Below are positions 1 through 13,150 of a DNA stretch of 64,000 bases, in pieces. Location: assembly GCF_052857255.1 (NCBI RefSeq), contig NC_135506.1, positions 76,837,056 through 76,901,055 on the forward strand, read 5' to 3'. The stretch comes from Amblyomma americanum. Taxonomy: Eukaryota > Arthropoda > Arachnida > Ixodida > Ixodidae. Numbering within the stretch: position 1 is the stretch's first letter; every line of letters begins with the position of its first letter. The position numbers and the translations under genes were made by a program. The notes beneath the pieces were generated by a model. The model ran no database searches. It was not told where the DNA came from and saw only the letters and a list, made by a program, of their open reading frames with translations.

Positions 1-2090
1 CAGATTCTTCGAAGACGCTTTATGTTTTGCGACACACGGTACGAACATACCGGCAGAGTGTCGTTCTGTTAAGACATCCGCCAAGAACCACTGACACTCA
101 CAGTGGCTGTGCTCAGTCAGTGCCGGAGTGCACCGGTCGGGGAAAAAAAAAAAGTGATCACAATGCTTGCCTGCGGCGCAAAAGCGAGACTAGAGCACTA
201 GAGTGCATCCCAGCTGGCATCATTCTTGCAACGACGCAATGCCCACCAGCGCACCGGGCCACAGCAAGTTGTTGCGCGCTGCTTGCTCAGTGTCGCTAGG
301 CCTAATGTCTGACACGCTCCACAAAGAAACCTCGGAAAAAGCGCTCTGGAAGTAGCCACCAGTTATCATATAACGTTTAACATTTAAACCAATTTCTGTT
401 GAAACAACTGCTTCACAAGGAAATGAACGCTGTAGAACTCATTTCTGTTATACCTTCGTCAGCGAAGTGAGCGAAAACGCCGAAAGCTGCCGTGCACCAA
501 CGACTGTGGTTCACAAGTGCGAAGTCCGAGCCATCGGCAAAACCATCGCAGGAAGTCGTGGGCAGCATCGCATCTTTATGCGCACATGATTGCACATTAA
601 TTCCGATTCTCCAAGGAATGTCAGTGGCACTATTGGAAGTGCACAGTCTTTGGCAGCCGACGATGAAGCCTAACATGTGGCCGTGCAAAAAAATAAATTC
701 GGCCGCTTACTCGGAAAAATTTCGTTAAGCGGAACCTTGCTCCGAAACCTGTTTGTTGTGGGGGAAGATAATTGCATTGCCTAGTATGGTATGCTGACGG
801 GGAATTGGAAATACCTCGTTGCGGTGGAAATTTCGCTGTCACGCCGTTTGTTGTAACAAGATTTGACTGCACTTTAAAAGCGCAAAGTACTTCGACAGGC
901 GCAACTTATGTTAACCGTATCGCCGAGGATTGCATTTGGTTCATTTTGAAGACTGGTGGTTGCCGTGCATTGCATGCAGGAGCAATTTCCACTTCATGAA
1001 TTAATTCACGCAAATACCCTCAAGTTGCACTTGTCGGCACGAACACTGCAGTCACTTGTGGCAGAAGAGGGTTGCATTTCCTAATTCATGTTTTTCTTGA
1101 CAAAATTTTTAAGCACAGCATCAGGACATGCCTAGAGCCAGCACTTAGTGCATGCAGACTAGTTTCTCATAGAAAAGCGGGGGCTCAGGCAAGTTTTTCA
1201 CGGCACTAACATAGGCTACGCATGGACATAAGACGCGTCTTACAATAGCAGACTACACCAACGAAACGTTAATTTTTTTTCACAATTCAAATAATGTAAG
1301 CTTCTAAAGTGTAGTAATTTAGGGGCGAAGAATATTTTTGAAAGAATATTTGCTCTGAAAAGTGTGTCTCTTACAACGCAAAGAATTATTTCCCACGGCT
1401 AGCTATATCTGGCGGCATGAAACCGCCCTCTCGAGCCATGGGCAAATTCGGTGATCGTTTACAGTTCATCTGCTTTTCTGCTCATTTATTGCAACTTACA
1501 GCAAGCATATTTTATTACATGCCATACTGTTTGTAAAACAACGCTTCCTTGTAAGATATGTTCTGTGAAAATTTGTATTTCTGCAGTCGTAGTCATGTTT
1601 TAGGGCCAAGCCAAGTATGCCTTGCTGTCTTCCCAGCATTACCACGGTGGATGAAATGCTCTTTCAGAAACTTGCATAGACAGTGGCACCAGCTTACCCT
1701 CTAGGTAACATTTATAAACTCTATGCAAGTGGCGTATGGTGGCGGTAGATGCCCACAGGAATAGATGCATATACTTTGACAGAACCGAAGTGTCTGTTCA
1801 AATGAAGTGGGTTTAAATTAACTAAACCTATGACTGAGAGTCACATATAGTACTGCTGTTTCATTCAGTTTTATGATGCATAAGTGACTGAGGTTTATCA
1901 TGTGCCAAACACAGCGATAGGAATGCTAAAAGCACGCAAGTTATCGAAAAATCACAGCATCTTTAAAACATGCCCTTCTTTTTAGCGAACATACGATTTT
2001 GGAGCAAATCTATGACTACAGAGCAAGCTGGGGTGGGATGTGTGGTGAAAAAGACGGGAAACAAGAACCAAATGCTAGAATGAGGCTCAC
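1..2090. other. Intron sequence, no gene seen
   Basis: I see no exon of the expected DHX30 C-terminus on the minus strand and no recognisable transposon protein. The ORFs here are short and lack family motifs. The sequence is AT-rich and contains scattered repeat-like phrases, for example the AAATTTCGTTAAGCGGAA-like stretch near 716, which resembles worn pogo-type ends. Confidence 0.5.
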
Positions 2091-2303
2091 GCACCCAAAG
2101 AGAGCAGAGTAGATGATGGCCTTTGCCAGCTGCGGCGCAGTCGCAAAGTGGATGACATAGTGGCCCAAGTCTGTTAGCTCTTCGTTGGCATCCATCATGC
2201 CCATTCCCTGGAGATCCTTGATGGCCTTTTCAATCCGTTCCGGTGTAGGCGGGTCTGGAGCCAGCACAAGAATGTCCTTCACATTCCTCGAGGGGCAAAA
2301 CAG
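2091..2303 (-). CDS. DHX30: DHX30 exon: start of HA2 (winged helix) region
   Basis: It encodes 71 residues: LFCPSRNVKDILVLAPDPP, then ERIEKAIKDLQGMGMMD and ELTDLGHYVIHFATAPQLAKAI, ending LFGC. AI--L--MG--D---LT-LG is the signature of the helicase-associated HA2 domain after motif VI. The join DCK-LFCPSRNVKDIL lines up with the DHX30 family. The acceptor GCGCAG at 2304 is preceded on the minus strand by T8 and a GT repeat, an unusual tract. The donor is TGC before GTGAGC in phase 0. The rest of HA2 and the OB fold lie left of the window. Confidence 0.88.
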
Positions 2304-2313
2304 CTGCGCACAA

Positions 2314-2334
2314 CACACACACACACAAAAAAAA
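2314..2334. repeat. CA repeat plus A8 tract beside the 2303 acceptor
   Basis: Seven CA units are followed by eight A. On the gene strand this reads T8 then GT repeats, ending ten bases before the acceptor AG of the 2091-2303 exon. It replaces an ordinary pyrimidine tract, so it probably serves as the splice acceptor tract. Confidence 0.8.
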
Positions 2335-4595
2335 GAGGGAGCCGTGAAAAAGATTAAACCTATTCAATGCATAGGTATGGCCAAAAGGACATCTGCCCGT
2401 CGTAATCGTGGCCACATACCACAGCAAAACACACTGCATACTCTTCAGCGGCAGCATCACAACACTTTCTTAACACCAAAAGCGTCCCTGGTCTGCCATG
2501 GCAAGTGTTTCAACCATGCTGCCACTGCCTGGTAAAAAACTTTGTGCTAGTAACCACGAATCTGCCACTGTGCCTTTGCAGTTTATATTAAATCTTGGAT
2601 ATATGAGGAGCATTTTTGTTTTAAATGAGCCCCATGCAGAAACTGACATTAAGTGAAATTATGCTCTAATGACAAGCAAATGCACATGTCCTTCCTTCGC
2701 ACAAACTGCCAGAACGAAATGAGCCACAAAAAACCTGTGCGCAGAGACTCGAATTGAATATGAGCCAGATCCTACTGATGTATGAATCAAAATGAGGCAA
2801 AACCACTTGCTTGAGCCTTTCTGTAAGACTGAGCCTCAGCACTAGGACCGTTTCGTGCAGTTTCATTTCTTCCTTCTCCAGCATTATTTTCTCATCAACT
2901 GTGAAGGACAACGGATGTGTAAATATTCAAAACTTCGAATACAAATCAAATTTGTTTGTTATTCAGTTCATATTCCATTTAAGAAATTTATATTTGAATA
3001 TTTCTGAATATTGGGCAGTGATTTATTGCTGTGTAGACTTTCATAAATACGACAGTGGCAACGCCAAAATATCTGGCCACAGTAGCCGAATATCAAGTAT
3101 GTAGTGTCCGAAAAGCATGACAAACGTGTCTTCTTCACTTTTTTCGCTGTTGTTTATCTCATGGACCAATCACATTCGGACGATGCCAGGCTTGGACCTC
3201 GTGTGCAATTCTGCAAACGGATTTTCCCACGTAACGCATGTGAGGAAACAAGATGGCCGACTACCTGCTCTGAACAACCACATTGCAAAAGTATGCAGTT
3301 TTTTTGTCAACTGTGATATGTGAGAGAGGCCACTAGCGGAATTTAAAATAGGACTCCCTAAGGTGGGGGGTAGAGTTGAGGTGTCACTAGCAGGGTAATC
3401 GATTGTGTAAAAACCCCTCCGTTTGCCAAGTGCATTGCAGCTGGTACACCTCTTACATGCATGCTGCACTAGGTGCAACAACAATAGGAAGACCCTAGTC
3501 GCTAGGAATAGCTTGGCTGCATAGTTTCGGTTTCTCAACTTTTCCACCAGCTCACGGCTATCGGCCATGCATTCGCCAGCCATCTGGTCACAGCTGTGCG
3601 CCCCTTTCGGACATTGATAGGCATGCCACTGATCATTTCAGCCTCGTTTTACAAGCAGTTTCATCATTCCAATGCCAATGAGCGTTCCCCTCGCTTACAT
3701 CCGCATTGCATTGTTCTTCCAGCATGCCGAAACTTTGCGCTGCTGACTGGCTGTTCGCTGTTTGTGTGATGGAGCCTCCTCACTCAGTGAATTTATGAAT
3801 TTTTGGCAGTTTCCATTTTCTTTTTTCCGCAAGGGGTGCTTTAAAAATTCAACCTTCAAATAATTCGGGCATTTCTTCCTGTCCCTTAAGGTCCAAATTA
3901 ATGAGGCTTTACTGCCCAGCATGTTATTTAGTTGGCACTCATGTCAATTCATGGATTTCACTTGCTCACTCATTCTGCATGACCAGGTTGCTTTTTCAAG
4001 CATACAGATGAGTCAGTATAGCTTTTTTAATATCAACTTCCATGCACTGCTTGAAAAGAACAACGATGTTTGCCTATTTATCTTTTCTTGAAATTACTTG
4101 CAGATATTCGACGCGACGTTTGAAGGCATTTTTTTCCCCTATTATCAATTCGATTCATGTTTGAAAATTTCAATATTCTCACACCCCCACTTGCAGTAAC
4201 AAGAATGGCATCAGACAACGAGCAGAATCCTTTAAAAAGTAGACGAAAAAGCAAAACCTTCTGGAAACTGGTTCACACAGCAGCACAAATTAAACAAACT
4301 TGATAGTTTTTAACAACAACAAAATAGAATAAACACAAGAAAATCCAAGACCAGCCAAGACGAACTCCTCACCTATCCACAATTTTGACAACAAACAAGT
4401 CAGCAGCATACAGAGGAGTTGCATCTGATCTCATTGTTTTGTTGCGTTGGAAAGCTTGTTGCTAAACAAAGAAATCTTATTTAACAAAATGTTACAAGTA
4501 AAATAATGAGTTATTTGTGAGGCAGAAAATTTCTCTGCCTCTGAAGTTGCTGCTGGAGGGGCTATATACTCGCCAGCAAGTGTGTTCTACAAATA
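2335..4595. other. Intron with repeat debris, no gene
   Basis: I see no exon or transposase here. The stretch about 2920-3010 is rich in TTCGAATAC-like and AATATTTG-like words, which resemble the ends of the hAT element at 45690-48023 and may be a worn hAT-derived fragment. The rest is unassigned AT-rich intron. Confidence 0.4.
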
Positions 4596-5726
4596 CCGTG
4601 TTTAAACAATTGTAAATCGACTTGAATGTAAGTAGACCGCCCCAAAAATCACATTTCCGAAAAATAAAAAAAACTTCCGAGATTGTTTAAGCTTGGCCTT
4701 GAATAGTTGAACGTGATAGCATTATCCAGCGGTCGCCATTTATCGCCAGCCGCTATCGGCTGCCACGCTCGGGCGTGCCCGTGGGCACATTCCAAAATGA
4801 AAATGTATTAGTCACTGGAATACTCGTCCACACTTGCGCCATTGTCCTTACTAGCACTGCCGTCGTGATCGCTGCTGCGGTCCCACAGCACGTCGTTCTA
4901 ACGTCGTCGTCCAGCGAAATCCCACACTTCGCAAACAGCCACATGACGACATCGCGTGGAACAGCTGAAAATATTCCTCGCTGCAGCTGTAACACCTGTA
5001 CCACCCGTTGCAAACGTCTAACTTGCGGCCCGGCGCGCAGCTGTTCGTTTCTTCGGCATAAAAAATGGCAGCCGTGAACGAGTGCTGGTCAATTGCCGGA
5101 CCTGGGGCCCAAATGATGACTGATGAAGCACTACATCCAAAACTTGTGAAACGCAGCCGGCAGTAGTCAAATGCTTCAGAGCCAAAGAGAAACTACGCAT
5201 TAATGACGTCGGCTCTTCCATCCGCTACCGACACTCCCCAGCACCGCTGCCGTTCCAAATAGGGGTGCCGCCTCGATTGGAACAGCGGCCCTTCCATCAA
5301 CTATCAACGCTCCCTTGAGCACTGAGCCCGCATTTGAAAGTAAAAAGAAAACTCATTGGATGCTTGAGTTTCCGGTAGAACGCGGTTGCGTTATCGGGCC
5401 ACCGCTGCTTATCAGCAACCGCAGTCAGCAGCCACATGTGGGGTGCCAGTTTGCTGCTTATCGATAGCCGCCATCGGCCGCCGCCCGTGCGCGCAGGGAG
5501 GGGATGCTAGTTTTGCGTGTTGACATAGCAGCTGCTCAAGGCCAGCATTAAGAGCGATGCGACAGAGCCACGCAGCGAAAATGCAACCACGCTGTAGCAT
5601 GCCTGATCTCATTTGTCTTGCCTTTACTTATATAGTGCGATGTTTTCGTTTCGATTGTAAGTCGACCCCCCCACTTCGGATTTCTAAATTTCAAAAATAG
5701 GTCAACTTACAATCGTGTAAATACGG
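4596..5726. mobile_element. TA-flanked non-autonomous DNA transposon, copy 1
   Basis: The ends are inverted repeats: the left end begins CCGTGTTTAAACAATTGTAA, and the right end read from the other strand begins CCGTATTTACACGATTGTAA. TA flanks both sides. The interior (about 4760-5060) is shared with 10956-11442 and with the interrupted copy at 48555-51000, including the words AACGACGTGCTGTG and GTGCCCGTGGGCAC. No complete transposase is seen; ORFs such as 5018-5221 minus have no motif I recognise. It is probably a pogo/Tigger-related internal-deletion derivative. Confidence 0.7.
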
Positions 5727-5959
5727 TATACTCCAACAAAAATGCACTCTTCTGCAAGTGATACAGTAGAATCTCGTTGCAACGAACTTCACAGGACCGC
5801 CGAATTTAATTCGTTATTTTGAAATATTGTAGTACTGAAAAACCATTATTTTCATGTCAGTAATGCATCACAAAAACTAAAATTACGTACCTTTGCAGCA
5901 GATTTACGTGTTAATAAGTAAATAATAAACGATAACGCTGGGCGCAGTTAAATTAATAT

Positions 5960-7425
<1,466 letters not shown>

Positions 7426-7572
7426 CGGGAGCCAGGAGACCTCATTGTCGGCAAAGCTAATGCACAACACAATCCACGCACCGATAACTTTGAAGATCCT
7501 ACCGTTCGCTGTCAACGTGGTGACACTGCGCTGAATAGGCTTATGACTACGGCGCAGTATGCGACCACACGC

Positions 7573-7745
7573 TGGATGATGGATGGATGATAATGGCCTT
7601 ACCCTCTGTATCGGGCGGCAGCTTGCGCCGCCTAGCCTATATTCATTCAACGCGACACTCACGTTGATGCCGATGCTACTGGGGCTGTATCTGTTGCAAC
7701 AGGTTCCCCAGCGCATAGCTGCTGCTTCGGATGATGATGACAGGC
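7573..7745 (-). repeat. LINE 3'-end fragment with ATCC tail
   Basis: A GGATGGATGA-type microsatellite is followed by a GGGCGGCAGCTTGCGCCGCC stem-loop and AGCC. The same layout (tail, GGGCGGTGG...CCACC, AGCC) occurs at the 3' end of the minus-strand LINE at 40890. It is therefore read as a short 3' piece of that LINE family inserted in Tigger A. Confidence 0.6.
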
Positions 7746-7981
7746 ATCAGCTTTAGGGATTTGGTACGAAACTTCGACGGAACTTCATAATAACGAAGCG
7801 CCTTGCGACGATTGCGAGATTAAATTACATACGTTATTCTGAAATATTCGGTAATCTGAAATTCGTAGTACTGAAAGTTTTTTACATTCAAAATATAGGT
7901 ATTTTGGCGTGGATTTAAAAAAAATTCGTAAATCTGAAAATTTCGTTAGTCTGATGCTTGTAGTAACGAGATTTTACTGTA

Positions 7982-8418
7982 CTTCAAATGTGCCAGAGAG
8001 CACTTATGGCAAGTGACATTCCCCATAGCGCACTTGGCGTGCTGCTTGACTGGATTATGCATTACATTGCGACATAACCTAAAAAAAATGTTGAGATGCT
8101 GCCCTGAATTCAGCATCAAATGGTAATACTAGGTCGCAATCCTTTCTTTCCTTCAGGCCTTCCACATTCTTGCATTTGCATTTAGAGGAACGTTCTCGCT
8201 CCTTCTAAGAAACCTTACAGTGCTTTTGTCAGCCATTCCTGGCCTTCAGCACTATATAGGCATATTGTACATGGATGGCATTTTGCCACTGTCAAAATAC
8301 TGCCACAGTAACAGAGCTCAACTAAACAGATAATCCCTTCAATACGTCATACATGCAGTACACAAGGCAACACAGGTGAAACAACGAACAAAAACCAGAA
8401 CAAAGCCAGTCCGCACAC
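7982..8418. other. Intron, no feature seen
   Basis: Short intronic stretch between Tigger A and the motif V/VI exon. I see no repeat or gene here. Confidence 0.5.
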
Positions 8419-8723
8419 CTTGCAGTCAAGCACCACCCTCGTGAGGTCAGTCGCCTGCATCTCGGGCAGTGCAAACTGCTCTCGGGATGCAAGGTCTGTG
8501 CGCGTGTACAAGTGGTACGACTCTCCGGGTCGCAGCCGACCCGCTCGGCCCATCCGCTGGCGGGCGCTCGCCTGGGAAGTGGGGAAGGTGCCCAGCAGGC
8601 TGATACCGGTGGACGGGCAGAAGCGCTGTTCCCGCTGGAGACCTGCGTCCACCACGTACACCACGTCGTCCACCGTGATGGAGGTCTCGGCCAGGTTGGT
8701 GCACAGGATCACCTTACGCACAT
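8419..8723 (-). CDS. DHX30: DHX30 exon: helicase motifs V and VI
   Basis: It completes an aspartate codon, then reads VRKVILCTNLAETSITVDDVVYVVD, followed by SARQRMGRAGRLRPGESYHLYTR and ending VVLDCK. TNLAETSIT is motif V, and QRMGRAGR is motif VI with the arginine finger. The acceptor is TTGTTGACAG at 8724 and the donor is AAG before GTGTGC in phase 0. The exon length (305) is two bases plus 101 codons, matching its neighbours. The insert STGISLLGTFPTS between motifs is where DHX30 proteins vary. Confidence 0.92.
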
Positions 8724-9519
8724 CTGTCAACAAAATGCAAAAGAGGATGGCAAACTGCTGCAGGCCTTGGTTTCCCAAGCACATAAACATAGGCATGTGC
8801 CAGTTATCATTTCCCCTTTCCCCACTTCATTCTGGGACTAATCATACTGCGCTGATTACAGAAATTTTTTTCACTCTGCAGTCTGCGGCAGGCCACGGTG
8901 ATCTCTGCACCACGAAAACACGTTCGTGACGCCAGATAAGTTGAAAATTTTGCCCCCATCAAACTGTAAGCCTCAAGTCAAAAAGCAGGTGCATTTCATG
9001 CATGTGCGACACTGTGATCTGGCAATGTCAGAACTCTGCGCGGGGTGTGGGGAATCTTTTTTCGTTGGGGTGCACGCTCTTGCAAGGAAACATTCTTTCA
9101 TATTTTTTCTTGATTGCCTTACAGGTGGACTCTCCACAAATAGCATCACACGGAGCTGCCGTGATTTGTGGCTGCTTTAAACGTTCACCTTAACCGAGAG
9201 ACACGCAAAATGGTTTGACTTACAGGACTATAGACACCAGATTTTTGCTTGCGTGATTTCTTCTTTCAAATGAAGCATTGATATGCATGTAATACCCCAT
9301 GACATTCAACTACGAGCAATACATAATTTACACTATGAGCGGGCATAATTTACACACCCCACGCGGATGGGAGGTCTACATACTGGCGGCAATATAGAGG
9401 ATATATAGTGCGTTATGAGTCAAGGTCGTGTAAGGAAAATTTTCACGCAATTTGCACACCCCTTTTGAAGCCTTCATTTAAAGAAAAGAAGTGCACAAAT
9501 TACACAAGTAAATACAGTA
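8724..9519. other. Intron, no gene seen
   Basis: No exon or transposon protein is seen. The part 9290-9510 carries words such as AATTTACAC and AAGTAAATACAGTAA that look like the worn end of a TA-type DNA element, but I cannot define borders. Confidence 0.4.
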
Positions 9520-10515
9520 ATTTATAATTGAATTTCTACTCTTACGCTGTTTCAGTTTTGGTTTCATCAACCAAACGATGGCTGTGATGTGACACTTGGG
9601 TCATGTGAAGCCCGAAAACGCGTGCAATATAAACGCTGATACGCTGATAAGTACAGTGCAATTCACTTATACCGACTGAGAAAAATGGGAAATAAGATCG
9701 TTATAAACGATCATCGTTATATCTAGACCTGCTAACTGCTAAAAAAAAGCAAAAAGAACACACCCATGTATTTCCTCATGCATGTATGTATTACCCCATG
9801 CATGCTGCCACTGCCACTGGAGCTCCTGTCAAGAGAGCACAGTGTCTTGGCACTCTGCCAAGTTCGCCGAGCGAGCCACCACCACCCCCTCTGGAGCTAC
9901 CGTCAAAAGATGAAGTTCTGCGATGTTATCAACGCACAGCATCTTGCCGTGCTGCCAAGGTCTGCACTGCGGACAGCACGAAATGGGGGACCACGCAAGA
10001 AAAGCAAATGCTTAAAAAAAAGAAATTCTCAACCATCCCAACAACGATAGCGCTTGGTTCCCAAGGCTGTAGGCAAGGCGCCCCCGCAAAACGGATTTCG
10101 CCACGCTGGCCCGTTTTGGGCATTTTTACATCATTGTGTTCATAGCATTTTATTTTTTATCATACTTTCAGGCAAGTTTTGGTAGTAAACACCATCCGGA
10201 ATCCTATCGTTCTATCCGCTATTTCGCCGATAATTGTATCGTTTATATATATACGGTTTATTTTTACATAGAGGCAATGGGAGAATTGATAAATCTAAAG
10301 AATTTGGTCGTTACAAGCGATATATCTTTATATCGTGTATCACAATAAGTGGATTGCACTGTAGTTTTAATTCACTACAACAATTAAACCAGCCTGCTTC
10401 AAGAGCTGGAATGACAACAAACGATATATCAGTAGTTATCGTCATTTTTTCGAGCCTCACGTGACCCAAGTAGAACCCCTCTATAGTAAAGCAGCTTGAA
10501 CCAGCCAAAAATCAT
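9520..10515. mobile_element. Foldback element (family FB2), interrupted copy
   Basis: The left half (about 9520-9653) contains CTGTTTCAGTTTTGG, then CGATGGCTGTGATGT. The right half (10362-10515) contains GTTTTAATTCACTA, then GCCTCACGTGACC. Together they match the uninterrupted copies at 53640-53925 and 62285-62700. The interruption is the TA element at 9654-10361, inserted where intact copies read GTTTTAATTCACTA next to the element's centre. Confidence 0.65.
9654..10361. mobile_element. TA-flanked DNA transposon nested in foldback
   Basis: The inverted ends begin CAGTGCAATTCACTTAT (left) and CAGTGCAATCCACTTAT (right, other strand), with TA on each side. The centre about 9830-9990 shares a block with 16400-16650 in the opposite orientation (KRAQCLGTLP and CYQRTASCRAAKVCT versus KGAQHLGALP and CYAV...CQGL in translation). 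No complete transposase remains. It is a non-autonomous pogo-type element of 708 bases. Confidence 0.75.
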
Positions 10516-10718
10516 TACTATATCAGGGTCTTTACTACATCAGGTGCTGGCGATGGCTTGGCTCTGACTACGCCCTCTGTCTGCTTACTAAGCACGAGGT
10601 GTTGGTTTATAAAAGAAACACTCAGAAATACCTTACATCCTGCTCTTATCATCCATTTATGTGATAATTATTTTCAGTTATCACAAATAATGTTTTCGAC
10701 TTCGTTTACATCTTGTGG

Positions 10719-10944
10719 ATTTGGTTTGGTTTATGGGGGTTTAAAGTCCCAAAGCGACTCAGGCTATGAGGGACTCCGTAGTGAAAAGCTCCAGAAATTT
10801 CGACCCCCAGGGGTTCTTTAACGTGCACTGACATCGCACAGTACACGGGCCTCTAGAATTTTGCTTCCATCGAAATTCGACCACCGCGGCTGGTATCGAT
10901 CCCGCATCTTTCAGGTCAGCAGCCGAGCGCCATAACGCTATGTT
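10719..10944 (-). repeat. tRNA-derived SINE (family B)
   Basis: Read on the minus strand it has a worn tRNA-like head, then TGTGCGATGTCAGTGCACG and AACCCC-GGTCGAAAT, and ends GGGACTTTAAACCCCCAT. It shares this body with the copies at 20412, 21557, 45101, 45556 and 53240. Confidence 0.8.
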
Positions 10945-10955
10945 TTGTGGAAGTA

Positions 10956-11442
10956 CCGCATTTAAACGAATACAAGGCAGCTACGAAAAAAAAGACAGTT
11001 GGTTCCAAGTGAAAACCAAAGCTTTGCAAGTTCACGACATCGTCATCCGTGGCCTCAACGTCATTTAAGAGGCAGTAGCTAAAAAAAAAACGTGCGCAAC
11101 ACAGTCTAGCGAAGCGTATTGCGGCTGTTTAATAAGTTTGGGATTTCGCTGCACGACGATGTTAGAACGACGTGCTGTGAGACCGCAGCAGCGATCACGA
11201 CGGCAGCGCTAGTGAGGATGATGGCGTAAGTGTGGACGAGTAGTACAGTGACAAATATTTACATATTGGAACGTGCCCAGGGGCACGCCCGCACGCAGCA
11301 GCCGATAGCGGATGAGATAACGGCGGCCGGATAATGCTATTGCATTCTACTGTTAAAAGCCAGGCTTAAGCAACTTCCAAGTTTTTTTTTTCTGACAAGT
11401 GATGTGCAGGGGACGACCTACATTAGAGTCGACTAAGTATGG
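10956..11442. mobile_element. TA-flanked non-autonomous DNA transposon, copy 2
   Basis: The left end is CCGCATTTAAACGAATACAA; the right end read from the other strand is CCATACTTAGTCGAC. Both are flanked by TA. It shares AACGACGTGCTGTG and GCAGCGATCACGACGGCAGC with copy 1 at 4596-5726 in inverted orientation, but is only 487 bases long through internal deletion. Confidence 0.7.
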
Positions 11443-11954
11443 TACAACCACAGAAAGGCCAAAAAATTAAACACAGCTGTCACCACAACCTGACATTTTC
11501 GCAAACAATGGTGCATCAAGACAGCTTTATGAGTGCAAAACCACAAGGCAAGGCTATACACCACCATTCACTATCATAGTGATTAGAAATTCCTTCAGAG
11601 TACGTAACTTACGAGTTTGATTTGTGCAAAGGGAAATTTTTAAAATCATTTTCTTGACAATAAATGCACCTGTTGTTGCTGGACATGCTTTAAATTGTCC
11701 ATACCATCGAAAAAATCTCAAAAAGGAAAAACTTTTCATAGCGACAATGCTGCCAAGACTGCCAAGTGTGAGCAGTGTGGCCTCACGAGCATCTACTTCT
11801 CCAGAGAATGGTGAAGCCTAAACGGAAGCGGGATCTGCTTATGCGTTACAGCCGAGTATGTATAAAATACTGAGGACCGTTTTAAGAAGTGATGTGTTAT
11901 ACCATGTAATTTGTGCTAGTGAAAAAATTGCTGGGGAAAATTAAGCTCCACCTC
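11443..11954. other. Intron, no feature seen
   Basis: Unassigned intron. ORFs are short and without motifs. Confidence 0.5.
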
Positions 11955-12675
11955 GAGGGTACGATGCAATAGCGTGGATCGGTTAATGCCCCTATATGGA
12001 ATTGGTCATTCTGGACTTTACATTAGTAGATCCCTGGGAGTCCTCACACTGCTCAAGGCACAGTGGCGCAGCAGTCAAGAGATGCGCCACTGCCCTGTGA
12101 TGGCAGGTGCTGCTGCCGGTGGGGCTTGTCCAACCCAGGTTGCTCTTCCCAAGCAACACCTCGCCACCAATCATTATTTTAACTGCCACCAGCCATGGGG
12201 GTCAGTTTGCTGAAAATCCAGTGGGTAGGTTGTGATGACATCCCCGGTTCATGTGACCTAGGTGGCCCACCTAGGCTGCTTCACCAGGGATTTGAACACG
12301 ATAGTGTTAAAGGCCCCGTTACCCAGAAAATCCGGCATCAGCATTGTCGGTGTTGTGAGAGAAAAATCGCAAGCATGACTCTGGGAGGCGGTGCACACAG
12401 AGAAACCTAGGAGGCAGGTGGGCATACCGAGGTCACGTGGCCTTGCAACATCACAACCTGCCCACCAGATAGCTAATTACCCATCGTAACCTGAGCCACA
12501 CAAGGCCCACTGCTAGGAGCACCTGCCATCGCAAGGTAGTGGCGCATCGCTTAGCCACTGCACCACTGTGCCAGGAGTGGTATGGTGACTCCCAGAGATC
12601 TATGAATGTAACGTAGAGAATGACCATCTGCATATATAAGAATTAACCCATTACGCTATCACATCATAACCTTAA
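11955..12675. repeat. Inverted pair of a SINE-like repeat (foldback)
   Basis: Two arms, about 11955-12280 and 12415-12675, are inverted copies of each other. Shared words include CAGTGGYGCAG, GATGCGCCACT, GATGGCAGGTGCT and GGTCATTCT. Arm identity looks around 75-80% by eye. The CAGTGGCGCAG...AAG-GATGCG part resembles a tRNA box A, so these may be two SINE copies in opposite orientation rather than one foldback transposon. The centre carries AAAATCCGGCATCAGCATTG, a phrase repeated in degraded form near 12715. Confidence 0.6.
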
Positions 12676-12821
12676 AGCAGAGCTTAAGTGTCCCCCCCAA
12701 TTTCTCACTCACAACGCCGACACTGGATTTCCTTTATAACGGGAGCCTTAATGCTATCGCATTATTAAGTGTTCCTTATCTGTCTCAAAGAATTTAAACA
12801 AGTCCGTCAAGCCAAATAATA

Positions 12822-13082
12822 ACGATGATTATGGACGATTATAGATTTTTATGGTGCAAGGGCATCTATGGCCAAAGAGCATCATGACACAAGGTATTTT
12901 CAACTTCTCAAGATGAGGTCAAAGACCCATTTCCCAACCATTTCACCCTAAATAAGCCAAGCACCAGACCAGGGGAAAACTTGTACCCATTGTATCACCG
13001 GTGGGTGCCCGGCGGCACTGGGGATTGAGCCCCGCACCTCCCACATGCAAAGCGGATGCTCAACCGCACAGCCACAGCTGCA
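12822..13082 (-). repeat. tRNA-derived SINE (family C) with perfect TSD
   Basis: On the minus strand it begins GTGGCTGTGCGGTTGAGCAT (box A region) and has GGGGCTCAATCCCC (T-arm/box B). A body ending in ATAATCATCGTTATT follows. The 16-base word GTCAAGCCAAATAATA flanks it exactly at 12806-12821 and 13083-13098, the mark of LINE-machinery retroposition. The insertion lies about 50 bases from the donor of the 13151-13376 exon. Confidence 0.85.
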
Positions 13083-13150
13083 GTCAAGCCAAATAATAGT
13101 GGGAGGGGTGGGGAGAGGTTTGTGCTTCACATATAAAAACAGAGACTGAC

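Noticed and set aside
413..688. Minus-strand frame near the left edge as the next DHX30 exon
   Set aside because: The translation lacks the expected HA2/OB-fold sequence and shows no suitable acceptor tract.
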